Below are positions 17,920-29,144 of a stretch of DNA of 64,000 bases, piece by piece. Position 1 is the stretch's first letter; each line of letters starts with the position of its first letter. The DNA is from Streptomyces shenzhenensis (lineage in GTDB: Bacteria > Actinomycetota > Actinomycetes > Streptomycetales > Streptomycetaceae): assembly GCF_003688995.1 (NCBI RefSeq), contig NZ_PENI01000003.1, positions 248,001 to 312,000 on the forward strand, read 5' to 3'. Both the position numbers and the translations under genes were made by a program. The notes under the pieces were generated by a model, which worked only from the letters and a program-made list of their open reading frames with translations, made no database searches and was not told the origin of the DNA.

Positions 17920-19424
17920 AGCCGGTGCTGCGGCGTGCGGCGCGGGGGCTGCGGCGGCTGCCGTGGCCGCGTACGCTGCGGGCCCGGCTCAGCGCCGGAC
18001 TGGTCGTGCTGCTCGCCGTCAGCTGCGCCGCCGTGGGGGTGGCCGCCGTCGTCGAGCTCGACGGCTTTCTCACCCGCCGGCTCGACCAGCAGCTGGCCGA
18101 CGTCGGGAGCCGGCTCCCGGCCAGCCTGGAGCACCAGGTGCCGAAGCCGAGCGACCACGACGGCGACGAGCACGGCGACACCCGGCGCCAGGTGACCGGC
18201 ACGTTCGGCGCCCGGCTGGTCGGCGTCCGGGTCACCGACGCGGCCGTCGTGCCGTCCGGCAGCGCCGCCGCCAATCTGCGCGACGTCACCCTGTCCGCCG
18301 CGGACGGGGCGCGGCTCGCCGCCCTGCCGGCCGACGGCCGGGCCCGCACCGTGGCCCTGGAGTCGCTGCACGCCTCCTACCGGGCCGCCGCCTACCGGGG
18401 CAAGGACGGCGATGTGCTGATCACCGGGCTGCCGCTGGAGCCGGTGGAGGCCGCGGTGCGCCGGCTCGAACTGGTCGCCGGGATCGTCTTCGGCGTCGCC
18501 CTGGTGATCGCCGGTGTGGCCGGCGCGCTCTGGGTGCGCTGGTCGCTGCGCCCGCTGAACCGGGTCGCCGCGACCGCCACCCGGGTCAGCGAGCTGCCGC
18601 TGGCCAGCGGGGACGTCGTCCTGCCGGCGCGGGCCCCGGCGGCCGACCCGCGTGGCGAGGTGGGGCAGGTGGCCGCCGCGTTCAACCGGATGCTCGGGCA
18701 CGTCGAGAACGCGCTGACCAAGCGGCAGGCGAGCGAGGAACGGCTGCGCGGCTTCGCCGCCGACGCCAGCCACGAGCTGCGCACCCCGGTCGCCTCGGTG
18801 CGCGGCCACGCCGAACTCGCCCTGCTGCATCCCGGACCGGTGCCTTTGCAGGTGACGCGGGCCCTGGAGCGGATCGCCGCCGAGTCCGCCCGCATGGGCG
18901 AGATGGTCGACGAGATGCTGCTGCTCGCCCGGCTGGATGCCGGACGCCCGCTGGAGCGCCGCTCCGTCGACCTCACCCGGCTCGTCCTGGACGCCGTCAC
19001 GGACGCCCGGGCGGCGGGCCCCGGCCACGGCTGGGCGCTGGAGCTGCCCGAGGAGCCGGTGACGGTGACCGGCGACGCCCACCGCCTGCAACAGGTGCTG
19101 GCCAACCTGCTGGCCAACGCGCGGTCGCACACGCCCGCAGGCACGAAGGTGACGGTGTCCCTGGAGACCGACGGCGACACCGTCCGGCTGGACGTCCACG
19201 ACACCGGGCCGGGCGTCCCCGAGGAGATCCGGCCCGGCGTCTTCGAACGCTTCACCCGCGCCGAGCACCGCCGCCGCACGGAGGCCGCGGGCGGCGGGGC
19301 CGGACTGGGGCTCTCGATCGTGGCGGCGGTGACGGAGGCACACGGGGGAGAGGTGAGCCTGAAGAGCCACCCGGGCACCACAACATTCACAGTGCGCCTC
19401 CCCACGCCCCCCACCCCACGCTGA
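17916..19424 (+). CDS. Sensor histidine kinase
   Basis: This 502-residue membrane kinase is the partner of the preceding regulator. Two membrane helices (about residues 28-50 and 190-212) bracket an extracytoplasmic sensor domain of about 140 residues with a charged His/Asp-rich stretch (PSDHDGDEHGD) that might bind metal. A HAMP linker, the H-box ADASHELRTPVASVRGH, the N-box NLLANARSHTPAG, DTGPGVPEE and GAGLGLSIVAAV follow. ATG 17916 overlaps the regulator stop (ATGA). The gene ends at a degenerate repeat region. Confidence 0.93.
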   Translation: MKPVLRRAARGLRRLPWPRTLRARLSAGLVVLLAVSCAAVGVAAVVELDGFLTRRLDQQLADVGSRLPASLEHQVPKPSDHDGDEHGDTRRQVTGTFGARLVGVRVTDAAVVPSGSAAANLRDVTLSAADGARLAALPADGRARTVALESLHASYRAAAYRGKDGDVLITGLPLEPVEAAVRRLELVAGIVFGVALVIAGVAGALWVRWSLRPLNRVAATATRVSELPLASGDVVLPARAPAADPRGEVGQVAAAFNRMLGHVENALTKRQASEERLRGFAADASHELRTPVASVRGHAELALLHPGPVPLQVTRALERIAAESARMGEMVDEMLLLARLDAGRPLERRSVDLTRLVLDAVTDARAAGPGHGWALELPEEPVTVTGDAHRLQQVLANLLANARSHTPAGTKVTVSLETDGDTVRLDVHDTGPGVPEEIRPGVFERFTRAEHRRRTEAAGGGAGLGLSIVAAVTEAHGGEVSLKSHPGTTTFTVRLPTPPTPR

Positions 19425-19439
19425 GCACACGGCCAGAGC

Positions 19440-19770
19440 CTGGCTTTGTGCGGCCGGGGCCCCGTGCGCGATCTGAGCCCGTGCCTGTGCGTCCGGAACT
19501 CGCCTGTCCGCGGCTGGAGCCTGGCCCTGTGCAGCCGGACCCCCGTGCGCGTCCGGAACCCGTGTCTGCGCGGGCGGAGCCTGGCCCTGCGTGCCCGGGT
19601 TCCACCTGTCTGCGACCCGAGCCCGTCCCTGTGCGACCCGAGTCCATCCCCGTGCGGCCGGAGTCCTGCCGTGTGCGGCCCGGGCCCGTCCCTCCCCGGC
19701 CGGAGCTTGCCCCTCCGCGGCCGGAGTTCGCCCCTGTGCACGGCCTGAGTCCGTTCCGGGGCGGTCGGAG
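19440..19770. repeat. Degenerate ~21-bp tandem repeat array
   Basis: The 374-base gap between the convergent kinase and transpeptidase genes is filled by about fifteen diverged copies of a unit resembling CCCTGTGCGGCCGGAGTCCG, with a period close to 21 bases (clearest at 19620-19750). In translation it gives low-complexity Pro/Arg/Glu repeats in several frames, none with a credible start, so I consider it non-coding. It is much more degraded than the 69-bp array at 11745. Confidence 0.7.
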
Positions 19771-19798
19771 TCCAGTCCTGGGTGGGCCGTGTGCGGTG

Positions 19799-20503
19799 TC
19801 AGTAGTGGGTGATCGCCGTGGGACCACCCTTCGTGCCGATCGCGATGTGTGGTCGTGCCGTTGGGTTTGCCCAGCGCAGGATCCGGCGCATCGCGTCGGC
19901 CGGTACCGACACGCAACCCGCCGTCGCGCCGGACCCGTTGACATGCAGGAAGATCCCGGCACCGCGGCCCCGCACCGGGCGGTGGTAGTTGAAGCCGATG
20001 ACAAGCGCGTGCGCGTACTGGGTGCGGTACCCGATCAGGCGCTCCGACTCGGCGGCGCGGCAGTCGGCCGCCCGGGGCTCGGTCCAGCGGTTGTAGGACC
20101 GGGACGCGGTGTCCTGGCACCACCAGGAGTCCCGGTGCACCGGCCGGTAGCGGACCGCCGTGCCCCGCGGTGCCGGCCGCACACCGAAGGCGAACGGCAG
20201 GTCGTACAGCCCGGCCGGGGTCGTGTTCGTGCCCTGCTTGCGCGCGGTGCCCTCGACGAGTCCCTTCGCACCGAACCGGGCCGGTGCCGAACCGGCCCGC
20301 ACCCACCGCCCGCCCCGCCGGTCCCACCAGATGACGGTGCCCGACGTCGCGCCGGCCCGCGGCGCCTCGGCGGTGATCAGCTGGCGGCCGCCCCCGGTGT
20401 CGGCCAGCCGGGCCGGCAACGGGGGCGGGGCGGCGGTGGCGGGTGCCGTACCGAGCATGAGGACGGACGCGGACACGAGGGCGACGACGACACCGGGGCG
20501 CAT
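19799..20503 (-). CDS. Secreted L,D-transpeptidase (YkuD domain) family protein
   Basis: This 234-residue protein has a Sec signal peptide (VVVALVSASVLMLGTAPATA, cleavage near residue 24) and a YkuD-type catalytic domain. The active-site motif is HVNGSGATAGCVSV, with His187 and the nucleophile Cys197, matching the family pattern HxnG followed by SxGC. Upstream, YDLPFAFGVRP and WWCQDTASRSYNRW resemble secreted actinobacterial members of this family. L,D-transpeptidases make 3-3 peptidoglycan cross-links or attach proteins to the wall; which applies here is unknown. The PNPOx-fold gene upstream ends 3 bases before it, so the two are probably cotranscribed. Confidence 0.85.
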   Translation of the reverse strand: MRPGVVVALVSASVLMLGTAPATAAPPPLPARLADTGGGRQLITAEAPRAGATSGTVIWWDRRGGRWVRAGSAPARFGAKGLVEGTARKQGTNTTPAGLYDLPFAFGVRPAPRGTAVRYRPVHRDSWWCQDTASRSYNRWTEPRAADCRAAESERLIGYRTQYAHALVIGFNYHRPVRGRGAGIFLHVNGSGATAGCVSVPADAMRRILRWANPTARPHIAIGTKGGPTAITHY

Positions 20504-20506
20504 GGC

Positions 20507-21094
20507 TCAGACGGTAGACGGCGGCAGCGGCAACGGCAGTCCCGGCAGGCCGTCCAGGCTCGTCGCGACATGCTCCTTCTTGGTGAAGTAGTCGTTCAGC
20601 GAGGCGTCGTCCTCGCGCGCGAAGCGCCGCTCGTGCAGGTCCCGGTCCGCCTCGTACGCCATGAAGGGAACCGCGTATCCGCAGGTGTCCCGGACGAGTT
20701 CGGCGCGGACGACGATGATCGCGCGCAGCCCGTGCGGGCCCGGGTCGATGCCGGGGAAGTGGGTGAGGAGGTCGCCGAAGCGCGGGTCGTCGCGGAAGAC
20801 CGGCTCGCCCCGACCGTGCACCCGGACGATGTTCGGCGGGCCCTGGAAGGCGCACCACATCAGCGTGATGCGGCCGTTCTCCCGCAGGTGGGCGATCGTC
20901 TCGGCATTGGAGCCGGCGAAGTCGAGATAGGCGACGGTGTGTTCGTCGAGCACCGCGAAGGAGCCCTTGAGCCCCTTGGGGGAGAGGTTGACGGTGCCGT
21001 CGCCGGAGAGGGGGGCGGTGGCGGTGAAGAAGAGGGGCTGTTCCTCGATGAACGTGCGGAGCCTGCCGTCGATGCGCTCATAGGTCTTTCCCAT
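20507..21094 (-). CDS. Pyridoxamine 5'-phosphate oxidase-fold flavoprotein
   Basis: This 195-residue protein has the split-barrel FMN-binding fold of the PNPOx-like family: FFTATAPLSGDGTVNLSPKGL forms the first barrel strands, AYLDFAGSNAETIAHLRENGRITLMWCAF the FMN phosphate site, and VRVHGRGEPVF another conserved strand. The C-terminus carries an amphipathic tail rich in Leu and Pro. Members reduce diverse substrates, often with F420 or FMN, so the substrate is unknown. ATG 21094 (MGKTYERI) is chosen over an upstream in-frame start because the family begins there. The transpeptidase gene follows after 3 bases. Confidence 0.82.
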   Translation of the reverse strand: MGKTYERIDGRLRTFIEEQPLFFTATAPLSGDGTVNLSPKGLKGSFAVLDEHTVAYLDFAGSNAETIAHLRENGRITLMWCAFQGPPNIVRVHGRGEPVFRDDPRFGDLLTHFPGIDPGPHGLRAIIVVRAELVRDTCGYAVPFMAYEADRDLHERRFAREDDASLNDYFTKKEHVATSLDGLPGLPLPLPPSTV

Positions 21095-21176
21095 GTCCGC
21101 CGAGTATCGCCGCAATCCCCTCCGCCGTCGAAGAGGAATTCGGCCGCCGGACAGAAGCCGCCCGTCATCGGCGGAA

Positions 21177-21203
21177 GCCGGATCCGGTGGGGGCGGATCC
21201 GGC
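21177..21203 (-). terminator. Hairpin downstream of the duplicated-domain secreted protein gene
   Basis: GCCGGATCCG, a seven-base loop and CGGATCCGGC form a perfect 10-bp stem 66 bases after the stop of the minus-strand gene at 21269 and upstream of the PNPOx-fold gene. Confidence 0.5.
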
Positions 21204-21268
21204 CTCCGCCGTCCGCCGTGGCCGCCCCGGCCGGCGCTGACACGGGGCGGTCACGGCTGCCTGTCACC

Positions 21269-22156
21269 TCACGGAGTGAGTGTGCAGGCGGCCAGGGAGT
21301 CGAGACCGGCCGGCTTCTCCGCCGTGCGCCCGATGGAGATGGCGATGCGGTCGATGGTCGAGGTCCGTTTGTCCTTGAGGGGGCCGAGGATGGCGTTGTC
21401 GACGAAGTTGGGTCCGCCTTGGCCGACGGTGTCGGTGAGGCGCTTGTTGGCTTCCTGGATCTGGGTCTGGAGGAGGGTGAGGTTGCGTTCGACCTCGGCC
21501 TGGGCGGAGGCGGGGACCGCGGGGAGTTGCGAGGCGACGTCGGGGCAGCTGATCGCGCCCGCGGTGGCCCCGGTGCCGTCGGCCGGCTGCTGCGTGCCCC
21601 CGGCACCTTCCGCACCGGTGTCACCCGCCCCGGTGTCACCCGCCCCGGCGTCTCCTGCTCCGGCGTCGCCCGCCCCGGCCTCTCCCGTGCCCCCGGCACC
21701 CGTGTCGGCGCCGCCCGCGTCGAGCGAGCACGGTGCGAGCGCTTCGAGCCCGGTCGGCCTCTCCGCCGTACGGCCGATCGCCGTCGCGATGCGGTTGACG
21801 GTCGCCACCCGCTTGTCCTCGAGGGGGCCGAGGATGGCGTTGTCGACGAAGTTGGGTCCGCCTTGGCCGACGGTGTCGGTGAGGCGCTTGTTCGCTTCCT
21901 GGATCTGGGTCTGGAGGAGGGTGAGGTTGCGCTCGACCTCGGCCTGGGCGGAGGCGGGGACCGCGGGCAGCTGCGAGGCGACGTCGGGGCAGCTGATCGT
22001 TCCCGGTGCCGCGAGGGTACGAGCGTCGGTGCCGCCCTGGGAGGTCTCCCCGGCGAGCGCGGAGCCGGCGATCACCGCGCCGGACAGCACCACGGCGGCG
22101 GCGCCGCCGATCACGGCCACGCGGCGCCTGTTGTACTTCGGAAGAGCCCTGGACAT
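21269..22156 (-). CDS. Secreted protein with two near-identical helical domains
   Basis: I do not recognise the function. The 295-residue product has a signal peptide or anchor ([23 protein letters not shown]). It then has two copies of a domain of about 95 residues that begins [20 protein letters not shown] and includes [16 protein letters not shown] and [14 protein letters not shown], each followed by DKR and ending with a Cys (LAPCSL, LAACTL). The two Cys per domain could form a disulfide. The copies are offset by exactly 148 codons and separated by a Gly/Ala/Asp linker of GAGDA pentapeptides. Nucleotide identity between the copies is very high over about 200 bases, implying recent duplication or gene conversion. 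Confidence 0.75.
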   Translation of the reverse strand: MSRALPKYNRRRVAVIGGAAAVVLSGAVIAGSALAGETSQGGTDARTLAAPGTISCPDVASQLPAVPASAQAEVERNLTLLQTQIQEANKRLTDTVGQGGPNFVDNAILGPLEDKRVATVNRIATAIGRTAERPTGLEALAPCSLDAGGADTGAGGTGEAGAGDAGAGDAGAGDTGAGDTGAEGAGGTQQPADGTGATAGAISCPDVASQLPAVPASAQAEVERNLTLLQTQIQEANKRLTDTVGQGGPNFVDNAILGPLKDKRTSTIDRIAISIGRTAEKPAGLDSLAACTLTP

Positions 22157-22276
22157 GGGGATGCCTCACTTGGGTCAGAGGTGGGTTCACGGACGCGGCG
22201 CCTACGTCGCTGAGGAGTACGGGTAAGCGATTTCGAGCGTTCAACGCACCGCCGATTCCCTTGCAGATTGACGAAT

Positions 22277-22310
22277 CATGCAGAGTGCTGCATACTCATG
22301 CATATCAGCC
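22277..22310 (+). promoter_or_regulatory. Candidate ARG boxes upstream of argG
   Basis: The AT-rich region before argG contains CATGCAGAGTGCTGCA and, overlapping it, TGCATACTCATGCATA (22289-22304), closely spaced TGCAT half-sites that match the style of the site upstream of argC. They lie 30-55 bases before the argG start, a position suited to repression by ArgR. Confidence 0.6.
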
Positions 22311-22332
22311 AGTGCACTGTGAGGAGAAACCC

Positions 22333-25063
<2,731 letters not shown>

Positions 25064-25106
25064 GGCCCGCCCTCCGGGCGGACGACGGACTCTGACGACA
25101 GGACCT

Positions 25107-25140
25107 GGGGGCGCGGGGAACTGCGCGACAAGCCACGACG
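25107..25140 (-). repeat. Dispersed GCGCAGTTCC-type element after argH
   Basis: GGGGGCGCGGGGAACTGCGC followed by GACAAGCCACGACG is the reverse complement of the core of the 69-bp array unit at 11745. It sits 44 bases after the argH stop. Confidence 0.75.
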
Positions 25141-25246
25141 TCGCCGCACACGCCAACGCACCGCACGAACCGTGCTCCGAGGCGAAGGTCATCAAGGGTT
25201 ACGTTGGTCGCAAGGCCGTACCGGAGCCGACCGAACGGAGCCCGCG

Positions 25247-26218
25247 ATGCCCTTCGCCCGACTGGCGACAGCAACGACCCCGACCTGCCACATCGGCCTG
25301 GGCCTGGCGGCCGTCGGCCGCCCCGGCTACATCAACCTGGGCCGGGAGCACGACCTGGGCGAGGACCGCAGTGTCGAGACGCTGCGCACCCGCACCCACG
25401 AACTCCTCGACGCCGCCTACGCCCAGGGCGTGCGCTATGTCGACGTGGCCCGCTCCTACGGCCGTTCCGAGGAGTTCCTCGCCGACTGGCTGCGCGCCCG
25501 CCCGGACGCCGCCGACGTGGTCGTCGGCAGCAAGTGGGGCTACACCTACACCGCGGGCTGGTCCACCGACGCGGAGCAGCACGAGGTCAAGGACCACAGC
25601 CTGCGGACCTACGAGCGTCAGCGCGCCGAGACGGACGAGCTGCTCGGCGACCGGCTCGACCTCTACCAGATCCACTCGGTGACCCCGGACAGCCCGGCCC
25701 TCACCGACAAGGAGCTGCACGCGAAACTCGCCGAGGCCGCCGCCGGGGGCCTGACCATCGGCTTCTCCACCAGCGGCCCGGCCCAGGCCGACACGGTCCG
25801 CGCCGCCCTCGCCGTCACCGTCGACGGCGCGCCCCTCTTCCGTACCGTCCAGTCGACGTACAACGTCCTGGAGACCTCCGCCGGGCCGGCGCTCGCCGAG
25901 GCGCACGACGCCGGGCTCACGGTGATCGTGAAGGAGGGCATGGCCAACGGGCGGCTGTCCGCCCCGCAGGCGCCGGACGCGCTGCGGGCGGTGGCCGAGG
26001 AGACGTCCCTGGGGTGCGACGCGGTCGCCCTCGCGGTGATCCTGCACCGGCCGTGGGCGGGCGTCGTCCTGTCCGGCGCCGCGACCACCGGCCAGCTCGC
26101 CTCCAATCTGCACGCCGCCGCCGTGGACCTGGACGAGGAGCAGCTGGCCCGGCTCGCGCCGCTCGCCGAGGAGCCGGCCGCGTACTGGGAGCGGCGCGGG
26201 CAGCTGCCCTGGCACTGA
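25247..26218 (+). CDS. Aldo/keto reductase
   Basis: This 323-residue TIM-barrel oxidoreductase belongs to the NAD(P)H-dependent aldo/keto reductases. Asp and Tyr of the tetrad are in RYVDVARSYGRSEEFL, the Lys in VVVGSKWGY, and the His in LYQIHSVTPDS, so all four catalytic residues are present. The C-terminal VVLSGAATTGQLASNL matches the cofactor-binding loop. Substrate is unknown. The frame runs open to 25172, but ATG 25247 has an ACGGAG site 6 bases upstream. It precedes the TetR gene by 80 bases on the same strand and may share its function with the regulator-exporter pair. Confidence 0.88.
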   Translation: MPFARLATATTPTCHIGLGLAAVGRPGYINLGREHDLGEDRSVETLRTRTHELLDAAYAQGVRYVDVARSYGRSEEFLADWLRARPDAADVVVGSKWGYTYTAGWSTDAEQHEVKDHSLRTYERQRAETDELLGDRLDLYQIHSVTPDSPALTDKELHAKLAEAAAGGLTIGFSTSGPAQADTVRAALAVTVDGAPLFRTVQSTYNVLETSAGPALAEAHDAGLTVIVKEGMANGRLSAPQAPDALRAVAEETSLGCDAVALAVILHRPWAGVVLSGAATTGQLASNLHAAAVDLDEEQLARLAPLAEEPAAYWERRGQLPWH

Positions 26219-26260
26219 GCCACCCGCCGATCGACGGCCACTGATACCCCCATGCCTACC

Positions 26261-26292
26261 GTGAGACAAAAATGTCTCACATGGTCTATCGT
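26261..26292 (+). promoter_or_regulatory. Palindromic TetR operator overlapping a leaderless promoter
   Basis: GTGAGACA-AAAA-TGTCTCAC (26261-26280) is a perfect 8-bp inverted repeat, and a further half-site TTGTCTCAT lies at 26292-26300. GAGACA (26263) can serve as -35 and TATCGT (26287-26292) as -10 with an 18-base spacer. That places the transcription start at about 26299, the A of the proposed TetR start codon. The operator therefore covers the -35 element, the expected arrangement for autorepression. Confidence 0.65.
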
Positions 26293-26298
26293 TGTCTC

Positions 26299-26850
26299 AT
26301 GGCTCTGGATCGTGACCATGTGCTGCGCAGCGCAGCCGCCCTGCTGACCCGTAAATCCACCGCGACCATGGACGAGGTCGCCAAGGCCGCCGGGATCAGC
26401 AGGGCCACCCTGCACCGCCACTTCGCCGGGCGCGACGCGCTCGTACGGGCGCTGGAGTCGCTCGGCATCGAGGAGTGCGTGGCCGCGCTGGACGCCGCCC
26501 GTCCGGACGAGGGCCCGGCGGGCGAGGCGGTACGGCGGCTGGTGCGCGAGTTCGAACCCGTCGCCGGCCTGCTGGCCTTCCTCTACACCGAGAACCAGCT
26601 GTTCGAGGGCGAGGAACAGAACGCGGGCTGGACCCGGATCGACGAACGCATCGCGGCCCTGTTCCGCAGAGGCCAGGAGGCGGGCGAGTTCCGCATCGAT
26701 CTGACCCCCGCCTGGCTCACCGAGGCGCTGTACGGCCTGCTGGCCTCCGCCGCCTGGGCGGTCACCGAAGGCCGCGTCGCCCCCAAGGACTTCACCCACA
26801 TGATCGTCGAGCTGCTGCTCGGCGGCGCAGTACGGAGAGCGGAATCATGA
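26299..26850 (+). CDS. TetR family transcriptional regulator
   Basis: This 183-residue one-component repressor has an N-terminal TetR HTH (TMDEVAKAAGISRATLHRHF, residues about 27-46) and an all-helical C-terminal ligand domain ending LASAAWAVTEGRV. The frame is open from ATG 26272, but that codon lies inside the palindromic operator and would add nine odd residues. ATG 26299 (MALDRDHVL) matches the expected transcription start and is probably translated from a leaderless mRNA, as no ribosome-binding site is visible. The stop overlaps the MFS gene start (ATGA), so regulator and exporter form one unit, presumably induced by the exported compound. Confidence 0.9.
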   Translation: MALDRDHVLRSAAALLTRKSTATMDEVAKAAGISRATLHRHFAGRDALVRALESLGIEECVAALDAARPDEGPAGEAVRRLVREFEPVAGLLAFLYTENQLFEGEEQNAGWTRIDERIAALFRRGQEAGEFRIDLTPAWLTEALYGLLASAAWAVTEGRVAPKDFTHMIVELLLGGAVRRAES

Positions 26851-28370
26851 GCAGCACCCTGCGGTCGGCCCCGGTGACGGAGACGGAGAAGGGTCCGGGC
26901 CGCTGGGTCGCGCTCGCCGTCCTCGTGCTGGCCGTGCTGCTGGTGGCCGTCGACGCGACCGTCCTCGGCCTCGCGACCCCCTTCATCAGCGAGGATCTCA
27001 GGCCCTCAGGCAACCAGCTGCTGTGGATCGGCGACGTGTACTCGTTCGTCATCGCCGGTCTGCTGGTCTCCATGGGCAGCCTCGGCGACCGCATCGGCCG
27101 CAAGCGGATCCTGCTCGTCGGCGCCACGGCGTTCGGCGCGGTCTCCGTGCTCAACGCCTACGCCACCACCCCCGAGCTGATGATCCTGGCGCGGGCGCTG
27201 CTCGGAGTCGCGGGCGCGACCCTGATGCCCGCCACGCTCGCCCTGATCCGCAACCTCTTCAACGACCCGCGCGAGCGCAGCCTCGCCGTCGGCATCTGGG
27301 GCGCGACGGCCTCCGCCGGTACGGCCGTCGGTCCGATCGTGGGCGGTTTCCTGCTGGAGCACTTCTGGTGGGGTTCGGTCTTCCTCATCAACCTGCCGGT
27401 GATGGCGGTGCTCGTCCTCGTCGGCGCCCGGACCCTGCCCGAGTCCCGCAATCCGCACCCCGGCCCGTGGGACCTGGTCAGCGTCGCCCTGTCGCTGGTC
27501 GGCATGATCGGTGTCGTCTACGCGATCAAGGAGACCGCCTCGCACGGCTTCGCCCCGGCCACCCTCGGCGTCGGCCTGCTGGGCGCGGCGGCGCTGTACG
27601 GCTTCGTGCGCCGCCAGTTCACGCTGCCCGTCCCGCTGCTGGACATGCGGCTGTTCCGGCGGGGCGGGTTCAGCGGCGCGGTCCTCGCCGACCTGCTCAC
27701 CGTGCTGGGCATGTCCGGGCTGGTCTTCTTCCTCTCCCAGTATCTGCAACTCGTCCAGGGCATGCGCCCCTTCGAGGCGGGGCTGGCCGAACTGCCCGCC
27801 GCGATCGGCGCGGTGGCGGCCGGTCTGGTCGCGGGCCGCGCGGCGCGCCGCTTCTCGGTGCGGGCCGTGGTCTCCGGCGGCCTCGCCGCGGTGGGCCTGG
27901 CGCTCGCCGCGCTGACGATGCTGAGCCGGACGACGGGGTATCCGCTGCTCGGCGCGGCGCTGCTGGTGGTCGGCGTGGGTGCGGGCTTCTCCTTCACCGT
28001 GACCGCCGACGTGATCCTCTCCAGTGTGCCCAAGGACCAGGCGGGCTCCGCCTCCGCGGTCTCCGAGACGGCGTACGAACTCGGCGCCGCCCTGGGCATC
28101 GCCCTGCTGGGCTCGATCGTGACGGGCGTCTACCGGGACTTCACGGGCCCGGCGGGCACACCGGCCGCGGCCCATGAGTCACTGGGCGGCGCGGTGGAGT
28201 CGGCGTCGGCCCTGCCGGCCCCCACCGCGGAAGCCCTGCTGAACGCGGCCCGCGACTCCTTCGTCCACGGCCTCCACCTGGCATCCGGCGCAGGAGCAGC
28301 AGTCCTCCTGACCGCAGCAGCAGCATCATGGTTCCTACTCAAAAACCAATCCCTGCAAGACACCCCGTAG
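26847..28370 (+). CDS. MFS drug exporter, DHA2 (14-helix, EmrB/QacA-like)
   Basis: This 507-residue proton-driven exporter has 14 predicted membrane helices. The DHA2 motif VAVDATVLGLATPFI (motif D1) lies in helix 1, motif A is GSLGDRIGRKRIL between helices 2 and 3, and motif C is GATASAGTAVGPIVGGF in helix 5, typical of drug:H+ antiporters. A further conserved stretch is VPKDQAGSASAVSETAYELG. The start overlaps the TetR stop, so its expression is coupled to the repressor. The 3' end is slightly lower in GC and is followed within 32 bases by a dispersed repeat element. Confidence 0.92.
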   Translation: MSSTLRSAPVTETEKGPGRWVALAVLVLAVLLVAVDATVLGLATPFISEDLRPSGNQLLWIGDVYSFVIAGLLVSMGSLGDRIGRKRILLVGATAFGAVSVLNAYATTPELMILARALLGVAGATLMPATLALIRNLFNDPRERSLAVGIWGATASAGTAVGPIVGGFLLEHFWWGSVFLINLPVMAVLVLVGARTLPESRNPHPGPWDLVSVALSLVGMIGVVYAIKETASHGFAPATLGVGLLGAAALYGFVRRQFTLPVPLLDMRLFRRGGFSGAVLADLLTVLGMSGLVFFLSQYLQLVQGMRPFEAGLAELPAAIGAVAAGLVAGRAARRFSVRAVVSGGLAAVGLALAALTMLSRTTGYPLLGAALLVVGVGAGFSFTVTADVILSSVPKDQAGSASAVSETAYELGAALGIALLGSIVTGVYRDFTGPAGTPAAAHESLGGAVESASALPAPTAEALLNAARDSFVHGLHLASGAGAAVLLTAAAASWFLLKNQSLQDTP

Positions 28371-28401
28371 AACCTGGAGGTGCCGGCAGGGCAACACACC
28401 C

Positions 28402-28434
28402 AGGGGCGCGGGGAACTGCGCGCCAAGCCACAAC
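28402..28434 (-). repeat. Dispersed GCGCAGTTCC-type element after the MFS gene
   Basis: AGGGGCGCGGGGAACTGCGC followed by GCCAAGCCACAAC is the reverse complement of the 69-bp array core. It lies between the convergent MFS and acyltransferase genes. Confidence 0.75.
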
Positions 28435-28472
28435 GCACCCGCACCCGAACAACCGCCAAACCGCCGGAGGTG

Positions 28473-29144
28473 TCAGGCGACCTTCGCCTTAGTGGCGTAC
28501 ATGTCCACATACTCCTGCCCGGACAACCGCATGACCTCCGTCATCACGGAATCCGTCACGGCCCGCAGCACATACCGATCCCGGTCCATCCCCTCGTACC
28601 GGGAGAACTCCATCGCCTCACCGAAGCGCACGGTCACCCGGCCCGGCCGCGGAAACCCCCGCCCACCCGGCTGCAACTTGTCCGTGCCGATCATCGCGAA
28701 CGGCACCACCGGCGCGCCCGTCATCAGCGTGAGGCGGGCGATGCCGGTACGGCCGCGGTAGAGCCGCCCGTCGGGCGACCGCGTGCCTTCGGGGTAGATG
28801 CCGAAGATCTTCCCCTCCTCCAGGATCCGCCGCCCGGTCATCAGCGCGGCCACGCCCCCGCTCGCCCCGTCCCGGTCCACCGGGATCATGCCGACGCCGG
28901 TGAAGAACCAGGCCATCAGGCGGCCCTTGAACCCCTTGCCGGTGACGTACTCGTCCTTGCCGATGAAGAACACCTGCCGCTTGGACACCAGCGGCAGCAC
29001 GATCGAGTCGATGAACGTGAGGTGGTTGCCCGCCAAGATGACCGGACCGTCCGCCGGGATGTGCTCCGCGCCCTCCACCTGGGGGCGGAACATCAGGCGC
29101 ATGATCGGTCCGAGCACTGCCTTGATGAGCGCGAAGCGGGACAA
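28473..29144 (-). CDS. 1-acyl-sn-glycerol-3-phosphate acyltransferase (PlsC-like)
   Basis: This 223-residue lysophospholipid acyltransferase would acylate lysophosphatidate or a related acceptor in membrane lipid synthesis. Motif I is NHLTFID (HX4D), motif II is around PVDRDGASGG, motif III is IYPEGTRSPDGRLYRGRTG, and motif IV is VVPFAMIG. The frame continues open upstream to 29420, but the extra residues are low complexity. TTG 29144 (LSRFALIK) has GGAGGA at ideal spacing and gives the family length, so a rare TTG start is proposed. It is divergent from the glpQ gene. Confidence 0.88.
   Translation of the reverse strand: MSRFALIKAVLGPIMRLMFRPQVEGAEHIPADGPVILAGNHLTFIDSIVLPLVSKRQVFFIGKDEYVTGKGFKGRLMAWFFTGVGMIPVDRDGASGGVAALMTGRRILEEGKIFGIYPEGTRSPDGRLYRGRTGIARLTLMTGAPVVPFAMIGTDKLQPGGRGFPRPGRVTVRFGEAMEFSRYEGMDRDRYVLRAVTDSVMTEVMRLSGQEYVDMYATKAKVA

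Noticed and set aside
17892..20858. A 988-codon open frame on the minus strand spanning the kinase and transpeptidase genes
   Set aside because: It crosses a well-supported kinase, the non-coding repeat array and two same-strand genes in the wrong frame, with repetitive Arg/Gly/Pro composition.
17963..22213. A 1416-codon open frame on the plus strand
   Set aside because: It runs out of frame through the kinase, the repeat array and three opposite-strand genes; only high GC keeps it open.
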